A stretch of 60,811 bases of DNA from CAZQVA01 sp964596685 (GTDB lineage: Bacteria; Chlamydiota; Chlamydiia; Chlamydiales; VFKH01): positions 1 to 60,811 of the forward strand of contig CAZQVA010000010.1 of assembly GCA_964596685.1 (NCBI GenBank), written 5' to 3'. Shown one piece after another: positions 8,054-16,490 of the stretch (positions are counted from its first letter, which is position 1; each line of letters starts with the position of its first letter). The translations under genes and the position numbers were made by a program. The notes below the pieces were generated by a model, which worked only from the letters and a program-made list of their open reading frames with translations, did no database searches and was not told the origin of the DNA.

Positions 8054-8080
8054 TAGGAGTCTTTTGCTAAATTATCTATC
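8054..8080. repeat. Solo end of a family A palindromic element
   Basis: TAGGAGTCTTTTGCTAAATT followed by ATCTATC resembles one end of the 1203-1365 element (TAGAGTCTTTTGCAAAACTA then TCTAT). No matching opposite end is found nearby, so this looks like a half-deleted relic between qor and spt. Confidence 0.5.
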
Positions 8081-8089
8081 TTTTTCATT

Positions 8090-9070
8090 TTACGGGAGCA
8101 GTAAGATGCTACCCGTTGATTTGCGTGCCGCCAGTTCATGATGTGCTTCAGAGCACAATTGCAGTGGGTATTTCTTGTGGATATGGGGGCGAATTTTCCC
8201 GCTTTCGACCATTTGGTAGAGATGGTCGGCCATTGCTTGACAGTGTTCACGTGTGTCTGTGTAATGAAAAAGAACGGGACGCGTTACAAAAAGGGATCCT
8301 TTTGCGGCAAGAGCATTGATATCAACAGGAGGAATAGGTCCGGATGCATTACCAAAACTCACCATCATGCCCAAAGGTTGTAGACAATTTAAGGAACGAT
8401 CCCACGTGTCTTTGCCCAGCGAATCATAGACCGCGCGGACACCACTTCCGTTAGTAAATTCCTTTACCTTGGCGACAAAATCATCCTTTGTGTAATTGAT
8501 GCTTTTCCATGCGCCATATTCTTCTGCCAAGTGGCATTTCTCATCTGAACTAGCAGTAGCAATAAGTTTTACCCCTAAGGCACGTGCCCATTGGCATGCA
8601 ATCAATCCAACACCTCCGGCGGCGGCATGGAATAAGATGGTATCCCCAGCAACAAGTTTCAGTGTGCGCGTAAAGAGGTATTCTACCGTTAAGCCCTTTA
8701 GATGGATCGCTGCAGCGTCTTCAACAGTAATATGGTCTGGTAATTTACAAACGACTGTGGCATCGAGTGTTCGTTCTGTGCTGTAAGCTCCTGGCGAAGA
8801 AGAAGCATAGACGACGCGGTCACCTACTTTAAGATGATGCACCTCCTTGCCAACGGCCACTACACTACCTGCAGCTTCTACTCCAAGAATCGCAGGTAAG
8901 TTTACAGGGTATAGGCCTGTGCGTTGGTAGATATCAATAAAATTGACACCACATGCGGCATGTCGAATGCTTACTTCGTTAGCTTTAGGTGCCTCTATAG
9001 GCAATGTCACTAGCTTCAGTTGTTCGGGGCCACCTGTTGATTGAATTTGTAAGGCTTGGCGTGTCGACAT
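8090..9070 (-). CDS. qor: Quinone oxidoreductase (zeta-crystallin-like MDR)
   Basis: 326 residues, standard length for NADPH:quinone oxidoreductase. It is a zinc-free medium-chain dehydrogenase: GVNFIDIYQRTGLYPVNLP, GVEAAGSVVAVGKEV, LKGLTVEYLFTRTLKL, the nucleotide loop HAAAGGVGLIACQWARALG, and YDSLGKDTWDRSL. It likely carries out one-electron or hydride transfer to quinones in the cytoplasm. GAGG precedes the ATG. Its first 86 bases overlap the 3' end of cyoE in another frame, an unusually long overlap. It may be read through from the cyo operon. Confidence 0.87.
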   Translation of the reverse strand: MSTRQALQIQSTGGPEQLKLVTLPIEAPKANEVSIRHAACGVNFIDIYQRTGLYPVNLPAILGVEAAGSVVAVGKEVHHLKVGDRVVYASSSPGAYSTERTLDATVVCKLPDHITVEDAAAIHLKGLTVEYLFTRTLKLVAGDTILFHAAAGGVGLIACQWARALGVKLIATASSDEKCHLAEEYGAWKSINYTKDDFVAKVKEFTNGSGVRAVYDSLGKDTWDRSLNCLQPLGMMVSFGNASGPIPPVDINALAAKGSLFVTRPVLFHYTDTREHCQAMADHLYQMVESGKIRPHIHKKYPLQLCSEAHHELAARKSTGSILLLP

Positions 9071-9914
9071 TTTTTACCTCGTAGGGAATAGTGAAACAAA
9101 AAGTGGTAATGATGATCAGAGAAAAGAGAAACATTCTACGGGCCCATAATTTTGTATTGGTTGTAAAAAAGCCGTAGAAGCTGAGGCAAGTCCAGGCGAG
9201 CCCTAGTAGGGCAAGAATATAAAAGTATATCGGACCTACATAATCGAAGAAAGAAAGGGTTAAAACAGCGCAAGAGAAGGCCAGGACGTAGCAAAACATG
9301 TGGATCTTGGTGATGGCAATACCCTTTTTAACAGGAAGTACAGGGATGGATGCATTAGAATAATCTTCCATGCGGTAGATGGCAATGGCAAAAAAATGAG
9401 GCATCTGCCACAGAGCTACAATGAGGAAAAGAAGAAGGGCTTGTAAATCTAATTGGTGACTAACAGCGGTATAACCAACAACAGGAGGGATTGCCCCTGC
9501 TAGACTTCCAACAATTGTTGCTGAAGAGGAGTGGTATTTTAAAAAACTATATACGGTGACATAAATGACGAAACCAATCAGCGCGATTGCAAGGGGTATG
9601 AAAGATTCATTTGCAGCAAGGAGTAGAGAACCAGCGATCAGCAAGAGAGTGCCAAAAATAAGCGCATTGGATCCTTTGACCGTTCCCTTAACGAGAGGAC
9701 GGTTTTGCGTACGCTTCATCAGGGCATCAGCATGCTTATCGATATAGTTATTGAAGACACATGCAGAGCCGACAACTAGCGAGAGACCACATAGGGTTAT
9801 AAGCAGCAACACATACTGAATCGATCCAGCGGAAGCCAAAGTAAATCCGCCGATAAAGGTGATTGCATTGCCAAAAATAATGCCTGGTTTAGTAAGAGCG
9901 AGATAATTCTTCAT
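8985..9914 (-). CDS. cyoE: Protoheme IX farnesyltransferase
   Basis: 309 residues, a UbiA-family polytopic membrane protein that makes heme O for the bo3 oxidase. The prenyl-diphosphate/Mg motif NNYIDKHADALMKRT (N-x3-D-x3-D) is present, together with LAGAIPPVVGYTA and WQMPHFFAIAIYRMEDY. At least seven hydrophobic segments are visible. The last 28 residues or so (after TIPYEV) are polar and lie in the overlap with qor, so the tail may be an extension acquired by loss of an earlier stop. Last gene of cyoABCDE; it overlaps the cyoD stop by 4 bases. Confidence 0.92.
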   Translation of the reverse strand: MKNYLALTKPGIIFGNAITFIGGFTLASAGSIQYVLLLITLCGLSLVVGSACVFNNYIDKHADALMKRTQNRPLVKGTVKGSNALIFGTLLLIAGSLLLAANESFIPLAIALIGFVIYVTVYSFLKYHSSSATIVGSLAGAIPPVVGYTAVSHQLDLQALLLFLIVALWQMPHFFAIAIYRMEDYSNASIPVLPVKKGIAITKIHMFCYVLAFSCAVLTLSFFDYVGPIYFYILALLGLAWTCLSFYGFFTTNTKLWARRMFLFSLIIITTFCFTIPYEVKNVDTPSLTNSINRWPRTTEASDIAYRGT

Positions 9915-10261
9915 TTAGGAGTTTCCATCAGGCGTGTATCGAGGTTATACATGATCCAAATGGATCCTGAAACAAGTATGACCAATACCAATGCCATAAA
10001 AAGAAAGACCATAAGATTTCTGCGCGGACGTTTCTCTGCACCTAGATGTAAGAAGCAGAAGAGTTGAATAAACGCCTGGAAAACACCCAAAGGGACAATA
10101 ACAAGAATTAATGGCCAGCCACTTAAGATCTTCTTGGCGACTAGGAAGAAGGCAAGAAAAGTCAAAAGGAGCGAGAGGATAAACCCAAAGGTATATGACA
10201 GAAATGAGCCATGCGTCTCTTGAGAGCTTTCAATTTCCACATTTTGAACATCATTAGACAT
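9911..10261 (-). CDS. cyoD: Cytochrome bo3 quinol oxidase subunit IV
   Basis: 116 residues from the ATG at 10261. Three membrane segments and the family block VPLGVFQAFIQLFCFLHLG identify CyoD, the small subunit that aids assembly of the copper centre in subunit I. A slightly longer frame would begin inside cyoC; the ATG chosen overlaps the cyoC stop by 8 bases, as is usual in this operon. Inner-membrane protein. Confidence 0.9.
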   Translation of the reverse strand: MSNDVQNVEIESSQETHGSFLSYTFGFILSLLLTFLAFFLVAKKILSGWPLILVIVPLGVFQAFIQLFCFLHLGAEKRPRRNLMVFLFMALVLVILVSGSIWIMYNLDTRLMETPK

Positions 10262-10868
10262 GAGCGACCCCCATGAGATAAACAATTGTAAAAATGAAGA
10301 TCCAGACGATATCTAAAAAGTGCCAAAAAATTCCTAAACAGGCTGTACGACGCAGAGTTTCTCTCGTTATACCTTTGAAAAAGATCTGTACAATGAGAGT
10401 AGCCATCCAAATAAGCCCTGCAGTAATGTGTGCGCCGTGTGTGCCAACGAGGGTAAAAAATGAAGATAGAAAGGCGCTGCTCTTCCATGAGTGCCCTTCG
10501 CGAACAAGGGTGGAAAATTCATGGAGTTCAAGCCCTAAAAAGCCTGCTCCCAAAAGAAAGGTGATAAAAAACCATAGGAGCACGTGCGACTTTTTGTGGC
10601 GATAAGCGGCTAAGAGCGCAAGTCCACTAGTAAAGCTACTGACTAAGAGCAGCAGTGTTTCAGCCAGTACAAAGGGCAAACTAAATAGATCACTTCCAGA
10701 GGGACCGCCGTAAGTGTTTTGATGCAATACAGCATAGGCTGCAAAGAGTGTAGCAAAGAGCAGACAGTCGCTCATGACATACACCCAAAAACCAAAAAGT
10801 GTTTTTGGTGTCGGGTCCTCATGAGGGGCAACTTGAGGACGAGCTTCGTAAGTGTTTATTGCGGACAT
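10254..10868 (-). CDS. cyoC: Cytochrome bo3 quinol oxidase subunit III
   Basis: 204 residues, the usual size. Five membrane segments. Family blocks: KTLFGFWVYVMSDCLLFATL, the Glu-bearing LGLELHEFSTLV, FFTLVGTHGAHITAGLIWM, and FWHFLDIVWIFIFTIVYLMG. It is part of the terminal quinol oxidase in the inner membrane. Its start overlaps the cyoB 3' end by 13 bases. Confidence 0.95.
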   Translation of the reverse strand: MSAINTYEARPQVAPHEDPTPKTLFGFWVYVMSDCLLFATLFAAYAVLHQNTYGGPSGSDLFSLPFVLAETLLLLVSSFTSGLALLAAYRHKKSHVLLWFFITFLLGAGFLGLELHEFSTLVREGHSWKSSAFLSSFFTLVGTHGAHITAGLIWMATLIVQIFFKGITRETLRRTACLGIFWHFLDIVWIFIFTIVYLMGVAHV

Positions 10869-12976
10869 TTTAGACGCTCCTCAATCTTTTGAACCTCTTG
10901 TGCGGTGATGCAATCTTCTAAGTCATTTTTCGAAAGTCTTACAATCAAGGAAACAATAACGCCGACAAGTGCTAGTAGAGTGAAGAATAGCATATGCCAT
11001 ATGAGAGCAAAGGCGAAGAGTGTGGCGAATGCTGCGATAATAAGGCCCATCGGACTGTTTTGTGGGATGTAAATGTCTTTAAAGCCTTTTGCAAAACTAT
11101 CCGTAACATGGACTGGCTGCGGGCAGCAATCTTCAGAGAAAACCTCCTTACGCATGGCTATGGCCATTCGTGCGTCGCTTTTTTCTGAATCCTGCAGCCC
11201 TCGCTCAAGTCCTGTTATGGATAGTTTTGCAAAAGGCTTTTTATATACAATTTTATTTGGTTTCTGATGATGTTTGACTTCCCAAAAGGCATCGCGTTCG
11301 TGAACTTGAGGGATAATGGCAAAGTTATATTCAGGGGGAGGGGAGGGGATTGACCACTCGAGCGTACGTCCATCCCATGGATCGCCTGTTACATCGCGAT
11401 TTTTATGGCGTTGCTTGATGCTGACAACCACTTGAAGCACCTGAATCGCCATTCCAAGGAAAATAATTGCCACGCCGATACCAGCGATTACAAAGAGCGG
11501 CTGCCAATTTGTCGACGCTTCGTAGTGGTCGAGTCGTCTCGTGGCTCCCATAAATCCTAAAAGATAAAGCGGAGCAAAGGCGACTATGAATCCCACAATC
11601 CAGCAGATACACGCATAGCGACCGAGAATATCGTGAAGTTTAAAACCAAATATTTTGGGGAACCAATAAGTAAATCCGGCAAAGAACCCAAAGACTACAC
11701 CGGGTAGAATCATCGAATGGAAGTGAGCGATGAGAAATAAGCTATTATGCGCTTGAAAGTCAACTGAAGGGACCGACATGAGAACCCCTGCCATTCCACC
11801 CAAGGTAAAAGTAATGACAAATCCCAAGAAAAATAGCATGGGCGACGTAAAATGAACGCGGCCTCGGAACATCGTAAAAAGCCAGTTGAAGACTTTAACA
11901 CCGGTAGGTACGGCGATGAGCATTGTCATAATCCCAAAGAAGGCGTTCACATTTGCGCCTGCCCCCATAGTAAAGAAGTGGTGGAGCCAGACAATAAAGG
12001 AGAGAAATGTAATAGCAATGATTGCCCACACCATTGAAACGTATCCAAATAGACGCTTTTGAGAAAATGTAGCGACGACCTCAGAAAAAATTCCAAAGGC
12101 AGGAAGAATAAGGATATAGACCTCGGGATGTCCCCATGCCCAGATAAGATTGACATACATCATAGGATTGCCACCTCCTCCTGCAGTAAAGAGGTGCATA
12201 TCGAAGAGGCGGTCTAAGGAGAGCATGCCAAGAGTTGCTGTTAATATGGGGAAGGCAAAGACGACCAGTACAAGGGTGCCAAGAGCGCACCATACGAATA
12301 GGGGCATCTTCATGAAGGTCATTCCTGGGCATCGCATCCTGAAAATTGTCACAAGAAAATTAACACCCGAAAGTACGCTGCCAATACCGGCAATTTGCAA
12401 AGTCCAGATCCAGTAATCGACACCCACTCCCGGACTATATTCCAAGCTGGATAGAGGAGGGTAGCCGAGCCAACCTGCAGCTGAAAATTCACCGATAATG
12501 AGAGAAATGTTTAATAAAAAGGCGCCACCAGCAAAGAGCCAAAATCCCAGTGAGTTGAGAAATGGAAAAGCAACGTCGCGTGCACCTATTTGTAGGGGGA
12601 GAACTAAATTCATCAGTCCAAAAACAATTCCCATTCCCACGAAGAAGATCATCGTGGTGCCGTGAGCAGAAAAAACCTGTTGAAAGTGGTCAGAGGTAAG
12701 AAATCCGTGTGCATCCCCAACAGAAAGAATTTGTTGCGCACGCATCATAAGAGCGTCGACAGCTCCTTTAAAAAGCATAAGCAAGGCGATGATCATGTAC
12801 ATTACCCCAATCTTTTTGGGGTCAAGGGATGTGAGCCATTCCTTCCATATCCATTTCCAGCGTTTTAGATAAAAGAGTAGCCCAATGATAAACAGGGTGA
12901 TTACAACCATCCCGATACCGGTCTGGGTCTCGATAGCGTTGTGTTTGAAGGCATCGAGCGTTAATTTTCCAAACAT
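10856..12976 (-). CDS. cyoB: Cytochrome bo3 quinol oxidase subunit I, with in-frame palindromic insertion
   Basis: 706 residues from the ATG at 12976 (MFGKLTLDAF matches the E. coli start); an ATG four codons upstream is also possible. It is the catalytic subunit with hemes b and o3 and CuB. Visible ligands: the low-spin heme His in SAHGTTMIFFVGM, AWGHPEVYILILPAFG with the His-Tyr pair, WLHHFFTMG for CuB, and NSLFLIAHFHSMILPG. Subunits of this family are about 660 residues; the excess is explained by residues about 579-632 (KPFAKLSITG to DSFAKGF), which are encoded entirely by a 160-bp palindromic element (11081-11240). It lies in the loop between the DAFWEVK region and the last membrane helices (IYIPQNSPMG), away from all cofactor ligands. 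The frame stays open throughout, so the enzyme is probably functional. Confidence 0.95.
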   Translation of the reverse strand: MFGKLTLDAFKHNAIETQTGIGMVVITLFIIGLLFYLKRWKWIWKEWLTSLDPKKIGVMYMIIALLMLFKGAVDALMMRAQQILSVGDAHGFLTSDHFQQVFSAHGTTMIFFVGMGIVFGLMNLVLPLQIGARDVAFPFLNSLGFWLFAGGAFLLNISLIIGEFSAAGWLGYPPLSSLEYSPGVGVDYWIWTLQIAGIGSVLSGVNFLVTIFRMRCPGMTFMKMPLFVWCALGTLVLVVFAFPILTATLGMLSLDRLFDMHLFTAGGGGNPMMYVNLIWAWGHPEVYILILPAFGIFSEVVATFSQKRLFGYVSMVWAIIAITFLSFIVWLHHFFTMGAGANVNAFFGIMTMLIAVPTGVKVFNWLFTMFRGRVHFTSPMLFFLGFVITFTLGGMAGVLMSVPSVDFQAHNSLFLIAHFHSMILPGVVFGFFAGFTYWFPKIFGFKLHDILGRYACICWIVGFIVAFAPLYLLGFMGATRRLDHYEASTNWQPLFVIAGIGVAIIFLGMAIQVLQVVVSIKQRHKNRDVTGDPWDGRTLEWSIPSPPPEYNFAIIPQVHERDAFWEVKHHQKPNKIVYKKPFAKLSITGLERGLQDSEKSDARMAIAMRKEVFSEDCCPQPVHVTDSFAKGFKDIYIPQNSPMGLIIAAFATLFAFALIWHMLFFTLLALVGVIVSLIVRLSKNDLEDCITAQEVQKIEERLKCPQ
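11081..11240. repeat. Long palindromic element, family A copy 2, inside cyoB
   Basis: 160 bp with perfect 20-bp inverted ends (AAAGCCTTTTGCAAAACTAT and its complement), the match continuing as CC.TAAC. The interior is the reverse complement of the 1203-1365 element, including GCGCATGGCTATGGCCATTCG-like centre sequence and TTCAGAGAAAAC. It is translated in frame as part of CyoB; the opposite strand is also open across the element. The insertion has kept the reading frame and adds about 54 residues. Confidence 0.92.
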
Positions 12977-12977
12977 A

Positions 12978-13847
12978 TTACTTCGCATCCATTGGCATCA
13001 TGTATTTCATTACAATCCAATCAAAAAGATCTGCCTTTTGAAGAGTGTAAATGGCAGGGGGATTGTATTCACTAGGTTTGGCAAGTTCCTTATAAGTTGT
13101 CAGGTCGAGTACTTGTGTCGAGCTCTTTGCTGCAGTGACCCACGCATCGAATTCCTCTTTTGAAGTTGCCTTTGCTGTGAAGGTCATTCCCGCAAAACCG
13201 CGACCGCTGAGATTGGCTGATGAGCCCCTGAAATCTCCCCCTTGATCAGCAATCAGGTGAAGTTTCGAGCGCATGCCAGGCATGGCATAAATTTGACCGC
13301 CAAGTTTTGGAATCCAAAAGGAGTTCATTGGCGCATCAGAAGTCAGTTCAAAATTGATCGGGGTATTAACGGGAAAGGCAACCACATTCACTGTTGCAAT
13401 ATCATATTCCGGATAGATAAATAGCCACTTCCATTGAAGAGCAACCACCTGGATTTTTACTGGTTTAACATCACTTTTAAGAGGTTTAAAGGGATCTAGT
13501 TCGTGACTACTCTTCCAAGTAAGAATACTAAGAATAAGGATAATGAAGCAGGGGAAACCCCACCAAATCGCCTCAGCAACATGACTGTGATTCCATTCGG
13601 GGTCATATTTTGCTTTATTATTGCCTGCGCGATATTTCCAAGCAAAAACGACTGTAATAATAAATACGGGGATGACAACGATAAGCATTAAGTAAGTAGC
13701 GACCTCGATGAGGTCTTTTTCTTTCAGCGCGATCATTCCAGCTGGCTCGAGGACCGCAATATCCTTGCCGTAATAAAACATCGACGCGCATAAGAGGCAC
13801 ATGAGAAAGACAAGGGAATAAAGGATTAGGATAGACTTTTTGCTCAT
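12978..13847 (-). CDS. cyoA: Cytochrome bo3 quinol oxidase subunit II
   Basis: 289 residues. The N-terminus is a lipoprotein-type signal (Lys-rich start, hydrophobic run, then FLMCLLCASM with candidate lipid Cys at about residue 20). Two membrane segments follow, then a cupredoxin domain (VVALQWKWLFIYPEYDIATV, MNSFWIPKLGGQIYAMPGM). The CuA ligands of cytochrome c oxidases are absent, as expected of a quinol oxidase. First gene of the cyo operon. The 190 bases upstream, shared with a divergent LRR gene, hold no clear promoter. Confidence 0.93.
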   Translation of the reverse strand: MSKKSILILYSLVFLMCLLCASMFYYGKDIAVLEPAGMIALKEKDLIEVATYLMLIVVIPVFIITVVFAWKYRAGNNKAKYDPEWNHSHVAEAIWWGFPCFIILILSILTWKSSHELDPFKPLKSDVKPVKIQVVALQWKWLFIYPEYDIATVNVVAFPVNTPINFELTSDAPMNSFWIPKLGGQIYAMPGMRSKLHLIADQGGDFRGSSANLSGRGFAGMTFTAKATSKEEFDAWVTAAKSSTQVLDLTTYKELAKPSEYNPPAIYTLQKADLFDWIVMKYMMPMDAK

Positions 13848-14034
13848 CAGCCAAGACTCAAAATAAATAACTAATAATCACCTTACCTTCCCATCCTATA
13901 TTCTGTCACCTTTGTGGTGTCACGCTAGATAAAAATTCCTCGAAATCAGGATTCTTAATATTAAAATATTACATGAAATAGTACGGAACGTGTTAAAATT
14001 GAGGGCCCTTTTGCAAAAAGTAGAGAAACTATTT

Positions 14035-15000
14035 ATGACACGCATACCTGTAAACTCTCCTTCGGGTTTTATACCTGTGAATCCAGCTGTGACTGCATCG
14101 AGTCAAGAAAGCTCTTCTCCACATGCTTGCGTGGACACTGTGAACAGGCTGGAAGAAGTTGCTTTTTCTGTTCTTCAGCCAAACTCACTTACGCCTCGTT
14201 CTGATTTTAGCAGTCGTTTAGACCAATGGATACGAGAAGAGCCGCAAGAGAATAGTGTGCGAGAGGCTCTAAAAACATTATTATTAAAATCTTATGATGA
14301 TCAAGGTACCAAGGTTGTGGTAGAAAAGGTTTCTTCATTACCCAATGTGGTGAGTGGGATGTATTGGATGAAGGAGTTAGAGTGTTGGAATGCTCCGCTG
14401 ACCTCTTTACCACAAGATATCGGTCGAATGAGGAGCTTAGAACGTTTAAATCTTAATGGATGTCAATTGCAAAGCTTGCCTGATTCATTTGCAAGGCTGC
14501 CCTCTTTAGAATCACTGACATTATCTATCAGGCCTCCTTCTGCGGAGCAGGTAAAACAGATGCAATTTCCTACCACTTTAAAACGCCTAAGGATATCTTC
14601 AATGCAACCTGGAACTGGTCTAACTGAATTTCCTGAAGGGATTTTACAACTCTCTTCCCTTGAGGAGTTAAATCTATCCAGCAATGCAATGACTCGTGTA
14701 CCAATAGGTTTTGCAACCTTGCCTGCTTTAAAAAAGGTAGATTTCTCTTATAATGCCTTTACCAGAGTTCCTAGAGTACTAGTGGATTTGCCGTATAGCG
14801 TTCGTGTCGACGTGAGTTCTAATCCAATTCTTGATGAAGAAATGCCGCGTTTAGAGTTTATGCGCCGTCGTGATATTGTTCAAAACGTGCTCCAGAGACG
14901 CTCAAGAACAGCGCCTGTAGGGGATGTTCAAGATTTTCCTATTCATGCAAATCACTGCACTAAGAGGCGACCTGGTTCTGGCGACTCTTTTCGATACTAA
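14035..15000 (+). CDS. Leucine-rich repeat protein, effector candidate
   Basis: 321 residues from the ATG at 14035 (a GTG 45 bases upstream is less likely). The N-terminal 100 residues have no recognisable fold (Ser/Pro rich, then DQWIREEPQENSVREALKTL, resembling helical headers of LRR effectors). Then about six LRR units of the bacterial type: LTSLPQDIGRMRSLERLNL, LQSLPDSFARLPSLESLTL, LTEFPEGILQLSSLEELNL, MTRVPIGFATLPALKKVDF. No signal peptide or membrane segment. Such proteins are commonly delivered by type III secretion in chlamydiae and bind host proteins; target unknown. The stop overlaps the convergent F-box/LRR gene by 4 bases. Confidence 0.8.
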   Translation: MTRIPVNSPSGFIPVNPAVTASSQESSSPHACVDTVNRLEEVAFSVLQPNSLTPRSDFSSRLDQWIREEPQENSVREALKTLLLKSYDDQGTKVVVEKVSSLPNVVSGMYWMKELECWNAPLTSLPQDIGRMRSLERLNLNGCQLQSLPDSFARLPSLESLTLSIRPPSAEQVKQMQFPTTLKRLRISSMQPGTGLTEFPEGILQLSSLEELNLSSNAMTRVPIGFATLPALKKVDFSYNAFTRVPRVLVDLPYSVRVDVSSNPILDEEMPRLEFMRRRDIVQNVLQRRSRTAPVGDVQDFPIHANHCTKRRPGSGDSFRY

Positions 15001-16397
15001 AGACCAGATTTCGCAACATGAAGCAGTTTCTTTGCACTTGAAGTGAAGGGAATCTTACTAACGTGAGAAAATTTTTTGTAAAAGTCCTCTATGCGTGATT
15101 CGCTCCGCATGCCATTTATAGAAAAAAGTGAGACATAGCGCACTTGTGGACACTGTTCAACTAGCTGCTCCATGGCTTCAAAAGAGAGGGGACCGCCAAA
15201 GCTAAACTCTACACCTTTTAGTGCGGGACAATTTTCGATCAAGGCATGAATGCCAGATTGTCCTATCCGCTTGTAATTAATCATGTTCACCAAACGCAAA
15301 TCTTTGCAATTTTGCGCTAGAGCAGTAAGGCCCTCTTCTGTGATAGTGTAAGCGCGTGTTAAGTGAATTGTTTTTAGATGTGGCAGATGCTGGGTTAGCC
15401 TAGCAAGTCCTGAGTTTGTTAGATTTTCATTGGTCAATTGAAGAGCCTTTAGGTGGCGACAATTGCGTCCAAGTTGTTCCATTCCCTCATCAGAAATGTG
15501 TTCAAATTTAATACTCAGAGATTCTAACTTGGGAAATTGTTGAAGCATTGTAGCTAATTCTTGATCGCTTTGTAGAGGTACTTGGTTCAGGTGTAAGTGT
15601 TTTAAATTCCAAGGGTGTTTTTTTAAAAACGCTGCTATGATTTCTCTAGGGGAATGTCCTTCATAGTCAATTACTAACTCTTCAAGGTCTTTACACTCTT
15701 TTAGTGATTCAATTGTTGAAGCAGTTCCTCTCCAATGTAATAATTTTACTTTAGATAATCTCGATTGGTTGGCAAAAGATAGGGAAACGGTTTGACTGGA
15801 TTGGAAGCCGTCGAAGACGAAAGTTTTCAAATGAGAAGAACGTGTCAAAACCGGCTGAATCTCATCTCCTGTAAGAACAGAGCCTGCATGATGAGCCTTT
15901 ACGCTGACTTTTTCTAAGTCGGGATGACTCAGAGCGCATAGGAATTGCTTGTTGAGTGCCTTTGCCTTTTCCCCAGTAAAATCTTCAGCTATATTGTAAG
16001 TAATTTCACGACAAATGATTTTTTTTACTGAGCTTAAGGGGTGTTTGTCAGGGTGACTTTCCAAATAGGAGATCAAGGCCTGAAGATAGGGCGCTTCTTT
16101 ACTTGTGAAGTTGGATCCATTCCAATTTTTTGGTGGTCCAAAGGTCATTTTTTTCAAATTTCGGTAGCGACGAATAACATGTACCAAGATATCTTCCGGT
16201 ATATCTGAAGGATGGCTCTCGTGTGAAAAACAGAAAGGGGGTGAAATCCTGATACAGCGGGCTGCATCTAAGAAGGCTTGATGTGTCCGGTGATCGACTA
16301 GGGCGAAACTTTCTTTAATTTTGACGCCCTTCACTTCATATTCGCCAATTTTAGGGAGTAATTCGCTGGGAAGTGAGTGAAATAAATTAACAGACAT
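14997..16397 (-). CDS. F-box/LRR protein, effector candidate
   Basis: 466 residues from the ATG at 16397. Residues about 4-50 (LFHSLPSELLPKIGEYEVKG, then ESFALVDHRTHQAFLDAA) look like an F-box. The rest is AMN1/cysteine-containing type LRRs: LKALQLTNENLTNSGLARL, LKTIHLTRAYTITEEGLTAL, LRLVNMINYKRIGQSGIHAL. F-box/LRR proteins of eukaryotes recruit substrates to SCF ubiquitin ligases, and several amoeba symbionts carry such mimics. No signal peptide. It lies convergent to another LRR gene and beside the giant NTase-like gene, in a cluster of eukaryote-like proteins. The F-box call rests on pattern only. Confidence 0.72.
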   Translation of the reverse strand: MSVNLFHSLPSELLPKIGEYEVKGVKIKESFALVDHRTHQAFLDAARCIRISPPFCFSHESHPSDIPEDILVHVIRRYRNLKKMTFGPPKNWNGSNFTSKEAPYLQALISYLESHPDKHPLSSVKKIICREITYNIAEDFTGEKAKALNKQFLCALSHPDLEKVSVKAHHAGSVLTGDEIQPVLTRSSHLKTFVFDGFQSSQTVSLSFANQSRLSKVKLLHWRGTASTIESLKECKDLEELVIDYEGHSPREIIAAFLKKHPWNLKHLHLNQVPLQSDQELATMLQQFPKLESLSIKFEHISDEGMEQLGRNCRHLKALQLTNENLTNSGLARLTQHLPHLKTIHLTRAYTITEEGLTALAQNCKDLRLVNMINYKRIGQSGIHALIENCPALKGVEFSFGGPLSFEAMEQLVEQCPQVRYVSLFSINGMRSESRIEDFYKKFSHVSKIPFTSSAKKLLHVAKSGL

Positions 16398-16490
16398 AAA
16401 AACCAATCAATTATTATTATTTATAATAAATTAAATCATAAATAATATTTCTTTTGCAAGGAAAACCGATGTGGCCAGATTGTCTAAAGT

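Noticed and set aside
11073..11267. Open plus-strand frame opposite cyoB
   Set aside because: It is the antisense reading of the palindromic element, which is open on both strands because of its symmetry.
13985..14015. CCCTTTTGCAAAAAG as another end of the palindromic family
   Set aside because: Only a short core matches and no opposite end is seen.
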